From positions 62,001-126,000 of the forward strand of contig NZ_JAFIFK010000047.1 in NCBI RefSeq assembly GCF_020832045.1: a DNA stretch of 64,000 nucleotides, in the 5' to 3' direction. Of this stretch, positions 9,015-17,297 are shown piece after piece (the first letter of the stretch is position 1; each line of letters starts with the position of its first letter). Under the pieces are notes generated by a model, which was not told where the DNA came from, searched no databases, and was given only the letters and a program-made list of their open reading frames with translations. Origin of the DNA: Halomonas sp. GTDB taxonomy: Bacteria > Pseudomonadota > Gammaproteobacteria > Pseudomonadales > Halomonadaceae. A program made the translations under genes and the position numbers.

Positions 9015-10937
9015 TCAAGCCTGAGTACGCGGCTTGCGCTGCCTGCTCCTCTTGGTCGTCCGGCTGCGCTGCGGCTTGCGTTGCGGTGAGCGGGCGCTGC
9101 TTGCGGCCTCCCCCTGGGCGGTCGCCATGGCCTGGCGCAACCGGTTCGTATCGGCACTGCCCAGCAGGCCGTGAAGATCGTCGACAAGAGCCGCCAGGAA
9201 GGGGGCCGGGTCATCGGCGCGTTCGGCGATGGCAGTCAGCCGCTGTTCCCAGACTGCCGTGCGTTCGGGCCGAGCGGCAGCCTCGGGCAGCGAGGCAATC
9301 AGCCCGCTGCCCAGCCGAGTGGCGCGCAACGCCTTGTTCTTTCGCACCAGGTAGCCACGTTCGAGCAACGTCTCGATGATGCCGGCCCGGGTCGCTTCGG
9401 TACCCAGACCGTCATGCTCACGCAAGGTACGTTTGACGTCGGGGTCATCGACGTAGCGTGCAATGTTCATCATCGCCTTGATAAGGCTGGCATCGGTGAA
9501 GGGCTCAGGAGGACGAGTCTCACGGTCCTCCACGGCACTTGCCGTCACGCGACAGCTTTCCCCCTCGCTGAGAGGCGGAGGCGGCGGGGCTTCGTCGCGG
9601 GTAGTGAAGAGCGGCTTCCAGCCAGGCTGGAGAAGTTCCTGGCCGCTGGCACGGAAACGCTCGTCCAGGATCGTGAATTCCGCCTTGACCTCGCAAGTGA
9701 TCAGCGACGGATAGAACTGCGCCAGCACATTACGAGCGATCAACCGGTATACGTCGGCCTCTGCACGTTCCAGCCGTTCCAGCTCGGCCGGTTTGCCGGT
9801 GGGGGCGAGGGCATGGTGGGCGCCCACTTTCTTATCGTCCCAAGCCTTGGAGTGCAGTCTGAAATCGGCACCGGCCAGCCAGCCGCGCAGTGTCTCGTCC
9901 AGAGCGCAGGCGCTCGTCAGTACGGAGCGCGCCTGGGTCAGGTGCTCTTCGGGCAGGTAACGACAGTCCGAACGCGGGTAGGTGATCAGTTTGTGGCGTT
10001 CGTATAGACGCTGGCAAATGTCCAGCACCGCCTTGGCGGAGAGGCCGAAGCGTCGGGCCGCATCTACCTGCAGCGCCGAGAGTGAGTAGGGCAGCGGGGC
10101 GGCCTGGCGCTTCTGTCGGCTTTCGAGCGAGGTCAGCTGCCCCTCGGCGCCCGGCAGGCGTGACGCCAGCGCCTCGGCCGGGGTGCGCTCGAGCAGGCGG
10201 CCCTGTTCGTCGAGACGGTGCTGTTCGCCGGGTTGCCACCAGGCGCGCAGGCTGCCGTTGGCGACCGCCAGATCGGCCCATAGCACGTGAAAGGGGTAGG
10301 GTTGAAAATTACGGATCTCGGCGTCGCGACGTACCACCAGGCCAAGCACCGGGGTCTGCACTCGGCCCACCGAGAGCACCCCGTCGTGGCCGGCTTGACG
10401 GCCGGTCAGGGTCCAGGCGCGGGTGAGGTTGATACCATACAGCCAATCGGCCCGGGAGCGAGACTCGGCGGCACGGTAGAGCGGCTGGTAGCGGGCGTTG
10501 TCTTCCAGGCGAGACAAGGCGCGCTGAACGGCGGGGCGGTTGAGATCGTTGATCAGCAGGCGTGATACCGGCCCCTTCCAGCCCAGATGTTCGATTACCT
10601 CCTGCACCAGCAGCTGCCCCTCGCGATCCGGGTCGCCGGCGTGGACGACCTCGCGGGCCTGTTTGAGCAGCTTGCGTATGACGGCGAGCTGGCCTCTGGC
10701 CTTGGGGCGTGGAGTCAACCGCCACCGTGTCGGCAGGATGGGCAGGTGGTCCAGACGCCACTGCTTGTAGGCGGGGTCGTAGGCATCAGGAGGCGCCTGC
10801 TCCAGCAGATGGCCCAGGCACCAGGTTACGACGGTGTCGCCGCTTCGCAAGGCGCCATCCTCGCGCTGTGCACCGCCTGGCAACGCATCGGAAATGGCTC
10901 GGGCGAGGCTGGGTTTCTCGGCAATGATCAGACGCAT
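9015..10937 (-). CDS. topB: DNA topoisomerase III
   Basis: Type IA topoisomerase that decatenates and relaxes DNA through a 5'-phosphotyrosine intermediate. The TOPRIM domain at the N-terminus has MRLIIAEKPSLA and DPDREGQ (about residues 101-107). The active-site tyrosine sits in LITYPRSDCRYLP, at about residue 320. GLGTEATRAGIIE is the conserved C-terminal part of the type IA core. The 640-aa length is near that of E. coli TopB (653). The tail after residue 610 is strongly basic (repeated RKPQRSR-type runs) and probably binds DNA. Divergent from the ABC1 kinase gene across a 140-base intergenic region. Confidence 0.95.
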   Translation of the reverse strand: MRLIIAEKPSLARAISDALPGGAQREDGALRSGDTVVTWCLGHLLEQAPPDAYDPAYKQWRLDHLPILPTRWRLTPRPKARGQLAVIRKLLKQAREVVHAGDPDREGQLLVQEVIEHLGWKGPVSRLLINDLNRPAVQRALSRLEDNARYQPLYRAAESRSRADWLYGINLTRAWTLTGRQAGHDGVLSVGRVQTPVLGLVVRRDAEIRNFQPYPFHVLWADLAVANGSLRAWWQPGEQHRLDEQGRLLERTPAEALASRLPGAEGQLTSLESRQKRQAAPLPYSLSALQVDAARRFGLSAKAVLDICQRLYERHKLITYPRSDCRYLPEEHLTQARSVLTSACALDETLRGWLAGADFRLHSKAWDDKKVGAHHALAPTGKPAELERLERAEADVYRLIARNVLAQFYPSLITCEVKAEFTILDERFRASGQELLQPGWKPLFTTRDEAPPPPPLSEGESCRVTASAVEDRETRPPEPFTDASLIKAMMNIARYVDDPDVKRTLREHDGLGTEATRAGIIETLLERGYLVRKNKALRATRLGSGLIASLPEAAARPERTAVWEQRLTAIAERADDPAPFLAALVDDLHGLLGSADTNRLRQAMATAQGEAASSARSPQRKPQRSRTTKRSRQRKPRTQA

Positions 10938-11077
10938 GTAAAGATCTGGCCTTAAGAGAGATGCTGTAATGGATATTCTTACAGTAACGTGCCGACAAGA
11001 CCAGATCCCGCTGACGGAAAAAGCTGTACAATTCCTGTATCGTGGTATGCCATGGCGGGCGAGGGGAGAGCAGTAAC

Positions 11078-12322
11078 ATGCGTGAACGAGGAAGAACGCG
11101 ACGCCTGTTCGGGCTCGGTGTGCGAACCGGTGGAGCCATGCTTCGCAGCCGTCTTGGCGGTGAGGCCGACTGGCGCGCCCTGGGGGAGGCCTTGTTCGAA
11201 GGGCTCTCGGAACTCAAGGGCCCCGCCATGAAACTGGCGCAGATCGTGGCTCAGTGGGACGACCTGCTGCCCCCCGACCTCGTCGATGAGCTGGCACGCC
11301 TGCAGCGCCAGGCCGAACCGATGCCTTGGGAAAGCATTCGTCGCACCCTGGTCGAACAATATGGCGAGCTGGAACGCCATTTCCGCGAGATCGAGCCCCG
11401 TCCCTTCGCCAGCGCCTCCATGGGGCAGGTGCACCGTGCGGTGACCCATGACGGCGTACCTCTAGTGCTCAAGGTGCAGTATCCGGGCCTTGTCGACACC
11501 CTGGAAAGCGATCTGGTACAGCTGCGTCGCATCATGCGCCTGGGGCGCTGGTTCAAGGTGCCTCAGGCGCGCCTGGATGCTCTGTTCGAGGAGCTTGCGG
11601 CCAGCTTGCGTAGCGAACTCGACTATCACGCCGAGGCCAGGGCGTTGGCACGCTACCGGTTACGCTATGCGCATCTCGAAGACCTGCTTATTCCGGAACC
11701 TTTGCCCGAGCTTTGCGGACCACGGGTACTGGCCATGCGCTATGTCGCCGGCACGCCATTGCGTGAGCTGGAAGCAGCCAGCGATGCCGTGCGCCAGCGT
11801 GTCGCTGCCACCTTGGCCGACTGGCTCACCGAAGAGCTTTTCACTCATGGTGAATTGCACGCCGACCCCCACGCCGGCAACTTTGCCGTGGATGACGAGG
11901 GGCGGCTCGTGGTCTACGACCTGGGCGCCGTGATTCCGGTACCTGAGAGGCATCTCCAGGCGATGATGCAACTGCTCGACGCCACCCTGGCGGGCGATCC
12001 AATGGCCATGGACGACGCCATGCGTCGGCTGGGCGGCCGCCAAGGGCAGGGGGCGCCGCTGGCGCTCTATCGTGAATCCGCCGAAGCGGTGGCGCCGCTG
12101 TTCGAACCCGGCCCGCAGGATTTCTCCGATGTCAGAGTGCACCGTCGCCTGCGCGATCTTTCGCCGAAAGTATGGGCGGCCATGGACCGCCTGCAGCCCC
12201 CGGCCGACGTTTTACTGCTCTCCCGCACGCTCAACGGGCACTACTGGAATCTGGTGCGACTGGGCGCCCGCCTGGACATGTACGCTAGAACCGAGCCGTT
12301 GCTGGAGGGAGTGCGCCGCTGA
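11078..12322 (+). CDS. ABC1/AarF (UbiB-family) atypical kinase, cytosolic form
   Basis: A 414-residue protein of the ABC1/COQ8/UbiB family, starting at ATG 11078 behind GAGGGGAG. Visible motifs: KGPAMKLAQ at residues 48-55, corresponding to the family's KxGQ motif but with Ala for Gly; the Ala-rich nucleotide loop PFASASMGQVHRA (109-121); Lys132 in VLKVQYPG; the catalytic loop HADPHAGN (261-268); and DLG (281-283) in the metal-binding position. No C-terminal membrane helices are seen, unlike UbiB proper, so a direct role in ubiquinone synthesis is not shown. Members act as atypical kinases or ATPases in lipid metabolism. Divergent from topB. Confidence 0.8.
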   Translation: MRERGRTRRLFGLGVRTGGAMLRSRLGGEADWRALGEALFEGLSELKGPAMKLAQIVAQWDDLLPPDLVDELARLQRQAEPMPWESIRRTLVEQYGELERHFREIEPRPFASASMGQVHRAVTHDGVPLVLKVQYPGLVDTLESDLVQLRRIMRLGRWFKVPQARLDALFEELAASLRSELDYHAEARALARYRLRYAHLEDLLIPEPLPELCGPRVLAMRYVAGTPLRELEAASDAVRQRVAATLADWLTEELFTHGELHADPHAGNFAVDDEGRLVVYDLGAVIPVPERHLQAMMQLLDATLAGDPMAMDDAMRRLGGRQGQGAPLALYRESAEAVAPLFEPGPQDFSDVRVHRRLRDLSPKVWAAMDRLQPPADVLLLSRTLNGHYWNLVRLGARLDMYARTEPLLEGVRR

Positions 12323-12414
12323 GCCCTGACGCACATGCCGAGCGTTCTTGCGCACAACACCAAATCACGCTTCCCTGTTACTATATGCGCCATTTGAACT
12401 GGCGGAGAGAGTGA

Positions 12415-14232
12415 ATGCTGGCAGTATGGGTCGAGCAGCTGCTGGGCTTTGCTTCGGGTGCCTTGGCAGCCATCCGAGAGGAAGAGCGCTATCCGGCGTT
12501 CATGGCCTGGGCGCGCGACGAGGGAGTCGAGCTGATGGGGGGCGACCTGGCCATGGCCCAGGCGCTGGCGCCCATCCTCTGGAGCCAGACCCCGCTCGAG
12601 CGTGCCGGCTTCACCAGTGAGCCCTTGGCGCGTCCCGGCCGCAATGAACCCTGCTGGTGCGATTCCGGCCTCAAGCTGAAGCACTGCTGCGGGGCCGTCT
12701 CGATGCCCGCCGAAGTTCCCGATCATCTGATGTGGATGCTCTCGCTGCGTGACTGGAAGGGGCCGACCCTGAAGGGGGCGCTGGAGAGTGGCAATGCCCC
12801 CGCCCAGGCCCTGCTCGAGGCCGGCCTTATCGCTGCCGAGACGGGCCAGCGCGGGCGTGCGCAACAGATCCTGGAATCGCTGTTTCAGCGAGCCGACTGG
12901 TCGCGACTGCCGGTTCAGGCCGAGCCTGCATTCGAACTGCTGATCGATCTGTACCAGGAGCGCGGTTTCATCCGCAAACGGGCCGAGCTACTCGACGAGG
13001 TGCTCGATCGCGGCCCGCTGTTCCTGCGGGGCGTGGCGCTGGAGCGCCTGTGTCTGATGCACTTGGACAGCGACGATCTGGACAGTGCCCGGGCCGCCTT
13101 CGTGCGCGCTCAGCAGGCGCTTCCCGACTCGCCGACGCTGGCCTATATCGAAGCCATGCTGCTGCTACACGAAGGGCACGAAGAGGAGGCCGCCGAGCGA
13201 GCCCGCTTCTGGTTCCGCCGCCTGTCCCGCAAGGGTGAGCTGGAGCCCGATCAGCTACAGTTTCTGGCCGATCTGGCGGAGAACCCCGGGGCTACCCTGG
13301 CCGACCAACTGCTCAATGCCGAAGAGGACCTGGCGGAGCCGCTGGCTTCGCTTCAGGCGCTTTTGGCGGAGCTCCCGCCGGCCCCCGGACTGAGCGTGAG
13401 CCTGACGGATAGCGGAGAGCTGGAGTATCACAGCAGCGCCAGGGAAGACACCCTGTTTGCCGCCTGGCATAAGCAGTTTCAAGTTGATGTGGACGACGAA
13501 AGCGCGCTTGGCCTCAAGGGCGACCCCTGGATGCAGGCCGGCGACTGGCTGCGTGAGCTCTGTGCTCACCCGGAATGGCTCGATTCGCCACGGGTGGTGC
13601 AGGCGCTCACCCTGGCTCTGACCAGCCGTTTCGGCAGCCTGCCGTGGATGTCGCCCAGCCTGTTCGAACCGCTGTCCAACCGCCTGGAGAGGTGGCTCGA
13701 GCGAATTCGTGGCGAGGGCGATGGTCCCTTCCTGTGGGACAGCGCCGACAATGCCGTGCTGCTGCGTACTGGCCTGGCACTGGTGGTCGGCATGGAGCGG
13801 GGCGCCCGCGAACGCTCTCGGCGACTTGCCGAACGGCTGCTGACGCTCGACGACCAGGATAGCCTGGGCCTGCAAGAGCTGGTTCTGGACCAGCTGCTGC
13901 GCGAAGGGCGCGACCGTGAGGCGCTGGCGGTGACCGAAACCCAGCGCGACGACGGCCCGGTGCTGGGCATTCTGATGGGAAGGGCGCTGGCGCTGTTCCG
14001 CCTGGAGCGCATCGACGAGGCCAACGAAGCGCTACGCGACGTGCGCCGTCACAATCCCCATGCGCTGGCCATGCTGTGTGCCGAGCAGACACGGCCGATC
14101 CACGTGGGTGGGGATAACGTTGCCGAGCCCGGCACCCGCGCCGAGGCCTGGCAGTATCGCACGCTGATGCGCGACCAGTGGCGTGCCACATCGGGTGCGC
14201 TGAGCTGGCTGCAGAGCCAGATCGATCGCTGA
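12415..14232 (+). CDS. SEC-C motif protein with helical-repeat body
   Basis: A 605-residue soluble protein. Residues 80-92 (CWCDSGLKLKHCC) form a SEC-C zinc-binding motif of the CxC-x8-CC type first seen at the SecA C-terminus. Before it is a short helical domain; after it, several hundred residues of alpha-helical, acidic sequence with TPR-like character (ALLEAGLIAAETGQRGRAQ, LCLMHLDSDDLDSARAAF). The motif usually lies at a terminus, so its place near the N-terminus followed by a long repeat body is notable. No catalytic residues are evident. Function unknown; a zinc-dependent scaffold is a guess. It starts behind GGCGGAGAG and is convergent with the AmpG gene. Confidence 0.68.
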   Translation: MLAVWVEQLLGFASGALAAIREEERYPAFMAWARDEGVELMGGDLAMAQALAPILWSQTPLERAGFTSEPLARPGRNEPCWCDSGLKLKHCCGAVSMPAEVPDHLMWMLSLRDWKGPTLKGALESGNAPAQALLEAGLIAAETGQRGRAQQILESLFQRADWSRLPVQAEPAFELLIDLYQERGFIRKRAELLDEVLDRGPLFLRGVALERLCLMHLDSDDLDSARAAFVRAQQALPDSPTLAYIEAMLLLHEGHEEEAAERARFWFRRLSRKGELEPDQLQFLADLAENPGATLADQLLNAEEDLAEPLASLQALLAELPPAPGLSVSLTDSGELEYHSSAREDTLFAAWHKQFQVDVDDESALGLKGDPWMQAGDWLRELCAHPEWLDSPRVVQALTLALTSRFGSLPWMSPSLFEPLSNRLERWLERIRGEGDGPFLWDSADNAVLLRTGLALVVGMERGARERSRRLAERLLTLDDQDSLGLQELVLDQLLREGRDREALAVTETQRDDGPVLGILMGRALALFRLERIDEANEALRDVRRHNPHALAMLCAEQTRPIHVGGDNVAEPGTRAEAWQYRTLMRDQWRATSGALSWLQSQIDR

Positions 14233-14240
14233 GTCGCGAG

Positions 14241-15608
14241 TCACACGGTGCGCGGGGTGGGCGGCGGCACCAGTTCCTTGTCGCGGCTGATCCAGATCGC
14301 CAGAGCGATGGCCGGCAGTCCCAGCGCGGTGGCAATGACGAAGAACGTCGCGTAGCCCTCGGCAGCCACCACTAGCCCACCGAAGCCACTCAGGAACTTG
14401 CCTGGAAGCGTCATCAACGACGAGAACAGCGCGTACTGGGTCGCGGTATAGGCGCGCGACGTCAGGCTCGACAGGAAAGCGATGAACACCGCGCTGGCCA
14501 GGCCATTGGCCAGGTTGTCACCGACGATGGCCATGATCAGCATCGGCAGGCTCTGGCCCGCCAGCGCAAGTGCGGCGAACAGCAAGTTGGTCAGGGTTGC
14601 GGCTGCCGCCCCCAGAACCAGTATCGGGCCGATGCCGTAGCGGGCCACCAGCAGACCGCCGAGAATCCCTCCGCTGATGCTCATGGCGATGCCGAAGACG
14701 TTGGTCACATTGGCGATGGTAGCCAGCGAGAAGCCCAGGTCGATGTAGAGCGGATTGGCCATCGAGGCCATAGCCAGATCGCTGATCCGGAACACGGCAA
14801 CGAATACCAGCAGCCACAGCGCCTTGAGCCGATGACGCGAAAGGAAATCGGTGAAAGGACACACAACCGCACCGATCAGCCAGGCCCCCAAGCGTCGCAA
14901 CACGCGCGGCTTGCCGCGGCTGGCACGGATGAAAGCGCGCACCTTGGGCTCATGAATCAACTGCGTAGTGAGTGACAGCCTCTCGGGCTCAGGGCGCAAC
15001 AGCACGGTAATCACCCCGATACCGACGAGCAGGGCCATAGTCAGGTAGGCGGCTTGCCAGGAGAGCCAGGACGCAACGTAGAGCGCCCCGGCGCCAGCGG
15101 CCAGCAGGCCACCGCGATAGCCGATGATATAAGTGGAAGCCATGGCGGCCTGAATGTCGTCGGGCGCCGACTCGATGCGAAAGGCGTCGATGGCGATATC
15201 CTGGGTAGCCGAGCCGAAGGCGACCAGCAGAGCGAAGGCGGCCACCAGCGCCAGGTTCTGCTGTGGGTCAAGGGTCGATAACCCCACCAGGCCACAAGCG
15301 ATCATGGCCTGTGCCAGCAGCATCCAGCCGCGGCGTTGGCCAAAGGTGCGGGTCAGCACCGGCAGGGCAAGACGGTCGACGATGGGAGCCCAGAAGAACT
15401 TGATCGAATAGAGTATGCCGATCCAGGAGAAGAAGCCGATGGCGGCGACTTGAACACCGTCGCTGCGAAGCCAGGCCGACAGGGTCGAAAACACCAGGAG
15501 AAAGGGCAGTCCGGCCGAAAAGCCCAGAAACAGCATGGTAATCACGGGGGCTCGCAAATAAATGGCCAGGGCGGCTCCCCAGCTGCGCTGAGCGGTTGGG
15601 ATGGACAT
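14241..15608 (-). CDS. ampG: AmpG-family muropeptide permease (MFS)
   Basis: Inner-membrane MFS transporter that in enterobacteria imports GlcNAc-anhydroMurNAc peptides for cell-wall recycling. The start is ATG 15608 (MSIPTAQRSW, 455 aa); the longer open frame upstream is antisense to rfaH. The first helix region APVITMLFLGFSAGLPFLLVF is characteristic of AmpG, as are AIDAFRIES and IAVACG-like turns (QDIAIDAFRIE, GYRGGLLAAGAG). Twelve or more hydrophobic segments are visible. Divergent from rfaH across 177 bases. AmiD and the lytic transglycosylase elsewhere in the window belong to the same turnover pathway. Confidence 0.87.
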   Translation of the reverse strand: MSIPTAQRSWGAALAIYLRAPVITMLFLGFSAGLPFLLVFSTLSAWLRSDGVQVAAIGFFSWIGILYSIKFFWAPIVDRLALPVLTRTFGQRRGWMLLAQAMIACGLVGLSTLDPQQNLALVAAFALLVAFGSATQDIAIDAFRIESAPDDIQAAMASTYIIGYRGGLLAAGAGALYVASWLSWQAAYLTMALLVGIGVITVLLRPEPERLSLTTQLIHEPKVRAFIRASRGKPRVLRRLGAWLIGAVVCPFTDFLSRHRLKALWLLVFVAVFRISDLAMASMANPLYIDLGFSLATIANVTNVFGIAMSISGGILGGLLVARYGIGPILVLGAAAATLTNLLFAALALAGQSLPMLIMAIVGDNLANGLASAVFIAFLSSLTSRAYTATQYALFSSLMTLPGKFLSGFGGLVVAAEGYATFFVIATALGLPAIALAIWISRDKELVPPPTPRTV

Positions 15609-15665
15609 GCGTGGTGTGACTCCTCGATGGTCGATGTCCGAGAGGCGGCTCGGGGCCGGCAACGA

Positions 15666-15674
15666 TGTTAGAAT
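15666..15674 (+). promoter_or_regulatory. Extended -10 promoter for rfaH
   Basis: TGTTAGAAT has the TGn extension followed by a -10 hexamer TAGAAT (15669-15674), five of six bases matching the sigma-70 consensus. No good -35 hexamer is seen at the expected distance, which an extended -10 can tolerate. Transcription would begin near 15681 and give a leader of about 105 bases before the rfaH ATG. Not tested. Confidence 0.4.
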
Positions 15675-15785
15675 GGCCCCGCAAGGCGCTGGTGGGCGGT
15701 CCAGGAGGACCCATCGTCCGGCCGCTCGATTGTTGCAGAGCACCGGCAGCGATGCCAGCAGGTTATTCTCGATCAGGAGGCCTTC

Positions 15786-16328
15786 ATGAGCCACGGCGAA
15801 CGTCAGCCGTACGAAGACAAGGACGATAACCTGCCACGCTGGTACGTCGTTCAATGCAAGGGCGGTGAGTCCTTTCGCGCCGCGCAGCATCTGGCCAACC
15901 AAGGCTATGAACTCTTCCACCCGATACTGCAGGTGCAGAAGAAGCGCGGTGGCAAGCTGGTGTGGATCGATGAGCCGCTGTTTCCCCACTATCTGTTCAT
16001 TCGGCTCGACCGAATAGCCAGCAATTGGCGACCGATTCGCTCCACTCGAGGCGTGCTCAAAATCGTCACCTTCGGCAATCGTCCGCTGCCGGTAGATGAC
16101 GAACTGGTAGTGCTGTTGCGTGAGCAAGGCACCGTCGAGCTGGAGAGTGCCGCCAATGTCTATTTTCGCGCCGGGGAAAAGGTCGAGATCACCGAAGGGC
16201 CGTTCAAGGATCTTCAAGCCGTTTTTGCCGGCCACAAAGGCGATGAGCGCGCGGTCGTGCTGCTCAATCTTCTCAATCGCCAGCAGCAGCTGGAAATGCC
16301 CGTAGCAAGCTTGCGCCCGGGCACATGA
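15786..16328 (+). CDS. rfaH: Transcription elongation/antitermination factor RfaH
   Basis: A 180-residue NusG paralogue. The N-terminal NGN domain begins with WYVVQCKGGESFRAAQHLANQGYELFHP and contains FPHYLFIRLD and WRPIRSTRGVLKIV, matching RfaH more closely than NusG (it lacks the NusG-type Gly-rich variant). The C-terminal KOW-like domain has GEKVEITEGPFKDLQAVFAGHKGDERAVVLLNLL; in E. coli RfaH this part switches between helical and barrel folds. It recruits to ops sites in the leaders of long surface-polysaccharide operons, none of which is in this window. Good ribosome site CAGGAGG nine bases upstream. Confidence 0.86.
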   Translation: MSHGERQPYEDKDDNLPRWYVVQCKGGESFRAAQHLANQGYELFHPILQVQKKRGGKLVWIDEPLFPHYLFIRLDRIASNWRPIRSTRGVLKIVTFGNRPLPVDDELVVLLREQGTVELESAANVYFRAGEKVEITEGPFKDLQAVFAGHKGDERAVVLLNLLNRQQQLEMPVASLRPGT

Positions 16329-16365
16329 CTGCTGGCTGCCTCGTCATTCGTCCACGGGAGTTCGC

Positions 16366-16872
16366 ATGAACATTGCCCCCCAGCGGGTCGTGACCCTGCA
16401 TTACGTGCTAAGCGACGCACAGGGCCAGGTGCTCGACGATTCGCGGGCGCGTGCCACGCCCCTCGAGTATTTGCATGGCCATGACAACATCATGATCGGC
16501 CTGGAACGTGAGCTGGCGGGCCACGTGCCGGGTGACAGGCTGACCGTTACCTTGGCGCCTGTAGATGCCTATGGTGAGCGTAACGAGAACCTGATTCAGT
16601 CGTTCGGTCGCAGTGCATTTCCTCAACGCGATCTGGCATCCGGTATGCGCTTTCAAACGCCGGGAGATGACGGGCCTCAGGTCATTACCGTCATCGAGGT
16701 GCGGGATGACTCGGTGATGGTCGATACCAACCACCCCTTGGCTGGGCAAACCCTGAGCTATGCGCTCGAGGTATTGCAAGTACGCGAGGCAAGTCGTGCC
16801 GAGCTGGCCAAAGGCCACCCCCTCCCTGCCGATGTCGCGCCATCCCAGGTGGAAGATCGCAAGCTTCCTTGA
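16366..16872 (+). CDS. FKBP-type peptidyl-prolyl isomerase, SlyD-like
   Basis: A 168-residue folding helper. The FKBP half-domains VVTLHYVLSDAQGQVLDDS and PLEYLHGHDNIMIGLERELAGHVPGDRLTVTLAPVDAYGERNENLIQ flank an insert-in-flap region (residues 75-125), as in SlyD, giving chaperone plus prolyl isomerase activity. The metal-binding His/Cys-rich tail of E. coli SlyD is missing; the protein ends after a short charged tail. FkpB is an alternative family. Located 37 bases after rfaH, so cotranscription is possible. Confidence 0.82.
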   Translation: MNIAPQRVVTLHYVLSDAQGQVLDDSRARATPLEYLHGHDNIMIGLERELAGHVPGDRLTVTLAPVDAYGERNENLIQSFGRSAFPQRDLASGMRFQTPGDDGPQVITVIEVRDDSVMVDTNHPLAGQTLSYALEVLQVREASRAELAKGHPLPADVAPSQVEDRKLP

Positions 16873-16897
16873 CCCGGCAGTGCATCGAACTTCCCGA

Positions 16898-16969
16898 AAA
16901 ACTGACCTGCATCAATTTGCCGAATTCCTTGCAACGGGCCCGAGGCGAAATTTGATGCAGGTCAGTTTT
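16898..16969 (+). promoter_or_regulatory. Two FNR/ANR-type boxes in an inverted 18-bp repeat
   Basis: A perfect 18-bp inverted repeat has arms at 16898-16915 and 16952-16969 (AAAACTGACCTGCATCAA and its complement). Each arm contains TTGATGCAGGTCAG, which fits the FNR/ANR box TTGAT-N4-(A/G)TCAA at all but the last position. The box centres are 16908.5 and 16958.5, exactly 50 bp apart. The downstream box lies 29.5 bp before a TAGAGT hexamer, the spacing of a class II FNR promoter (centre at -41.5), which puts the second box near -91.5. The target is the small membrane protein at 17029. Confidence 0.72.
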
Positions 16970-16987
16970 CCCATGTCTTCAACAGGC

Positions 16988-16993
16988 TAGAGT
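16988..16993 (+). promoter_or_regulatory. -10 hexamer of the predicted FNR-dependent promoter
   Basis: TAGAGT matches four of six bases of TATAAT and sits at the distance from the proximal FNR-type box that class II activation requires. Predicted transcription start is near 17000, leaving a leader of about 29 bases that includes GGGGAG at 17015-17020, eight bases before the ATG. There is no recognisable -35 hexamer, as expected for an activator-dependent promoter. Confidence 0.55.
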
Positions 16994-17028
16994 GAACTCA
17001 TCGCATCAGGTGACGGGGAGAAACCACT

Positions 17029-17145
17029 ATGTACTGGGATGAGGCAGTAATTTTCGGGCTGGTAACCGTCGCGATGATGATCGCATTCATGGCAGGTTGG
17101 GTCGGCTTCGTGGTCCGCGACCATCGTCGCAAGCGCAAGCACTGA
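17029..17145 (+). CDS. CcoM-like 38-residue single-pass membrane protein
   Basis: ATG 17029 to TGA 17145 encodes 38 residues beginning MYWDEAVIFGLVTVAMM. A single hydrophobic helix (about residues 6-29) ends in VVRDHRRKRKH, so the positive tail should be cytoplasmic. Length, layout and the MYWD/VTV/AF pattern resemble CcoM, the small accessory subunit of cbb3 cytochrome oxidase described in Pseudomonas stutzeri, which is also encoded away from the ccoNOPQ genes. The upstream FNR/ANR-type promoter fits low-oxygen expression. It has its own promoter and its own terminator, so it is a single-gene unit. The assignment rests on resemblance by eye. Confidence 0.62.
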   Translation: MYWDEAVIFGLVTVAMMIAFMAGWVGFVVRDHRRKRKH

Positions 17146-17196
17146 GTCAGCCTAGTTAGCAAGTCGTCAGGGGAGGGGGGAGTTTTCCCCCCAGTA

Positions 17197-17223
17197 GCCG
17201 GCCCAATTGGGCCGGCATTTTTT
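17197..17223 (+). terminator. Rho-independent terminator after the CcoM-like gene
   Basis: An 8-bp GC-rich stem GCCGGCCC / GGGCCGGC closes on AATT and is followed by ATTTTTTC. It ends the small-protein transcript about 50 bases after the stop codon. A second short hairpin (GGGGGGAG/TTTTCCCCCC-like) lies just upstream. Confidence 0.88.
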
Positions 17224-17297
17224 CGTGGTAGACTCCGCTTGAAATACTACGTCGATGGTTCAGTCGACACCATAAGAAGAACGAGGGAGTCTTGACC

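Noticed and set aside
10964-10984. CTGTAA-N9-TTACAG dyad between topB and the ABC1 gene as a LexA box
   Set aside because: The CTG/CAG ends are too far apart (LexA requires CTGT-N8-ACAG). It may be another operator, but nothing supports a particular one.
15609-16235. N-terminal extension of the AmpG frame by about 209 codons
   Set aside because: It is antisense to rfaH, has no membrane or family similarity, and ATG 15608 fits the AmpG N-terminus.
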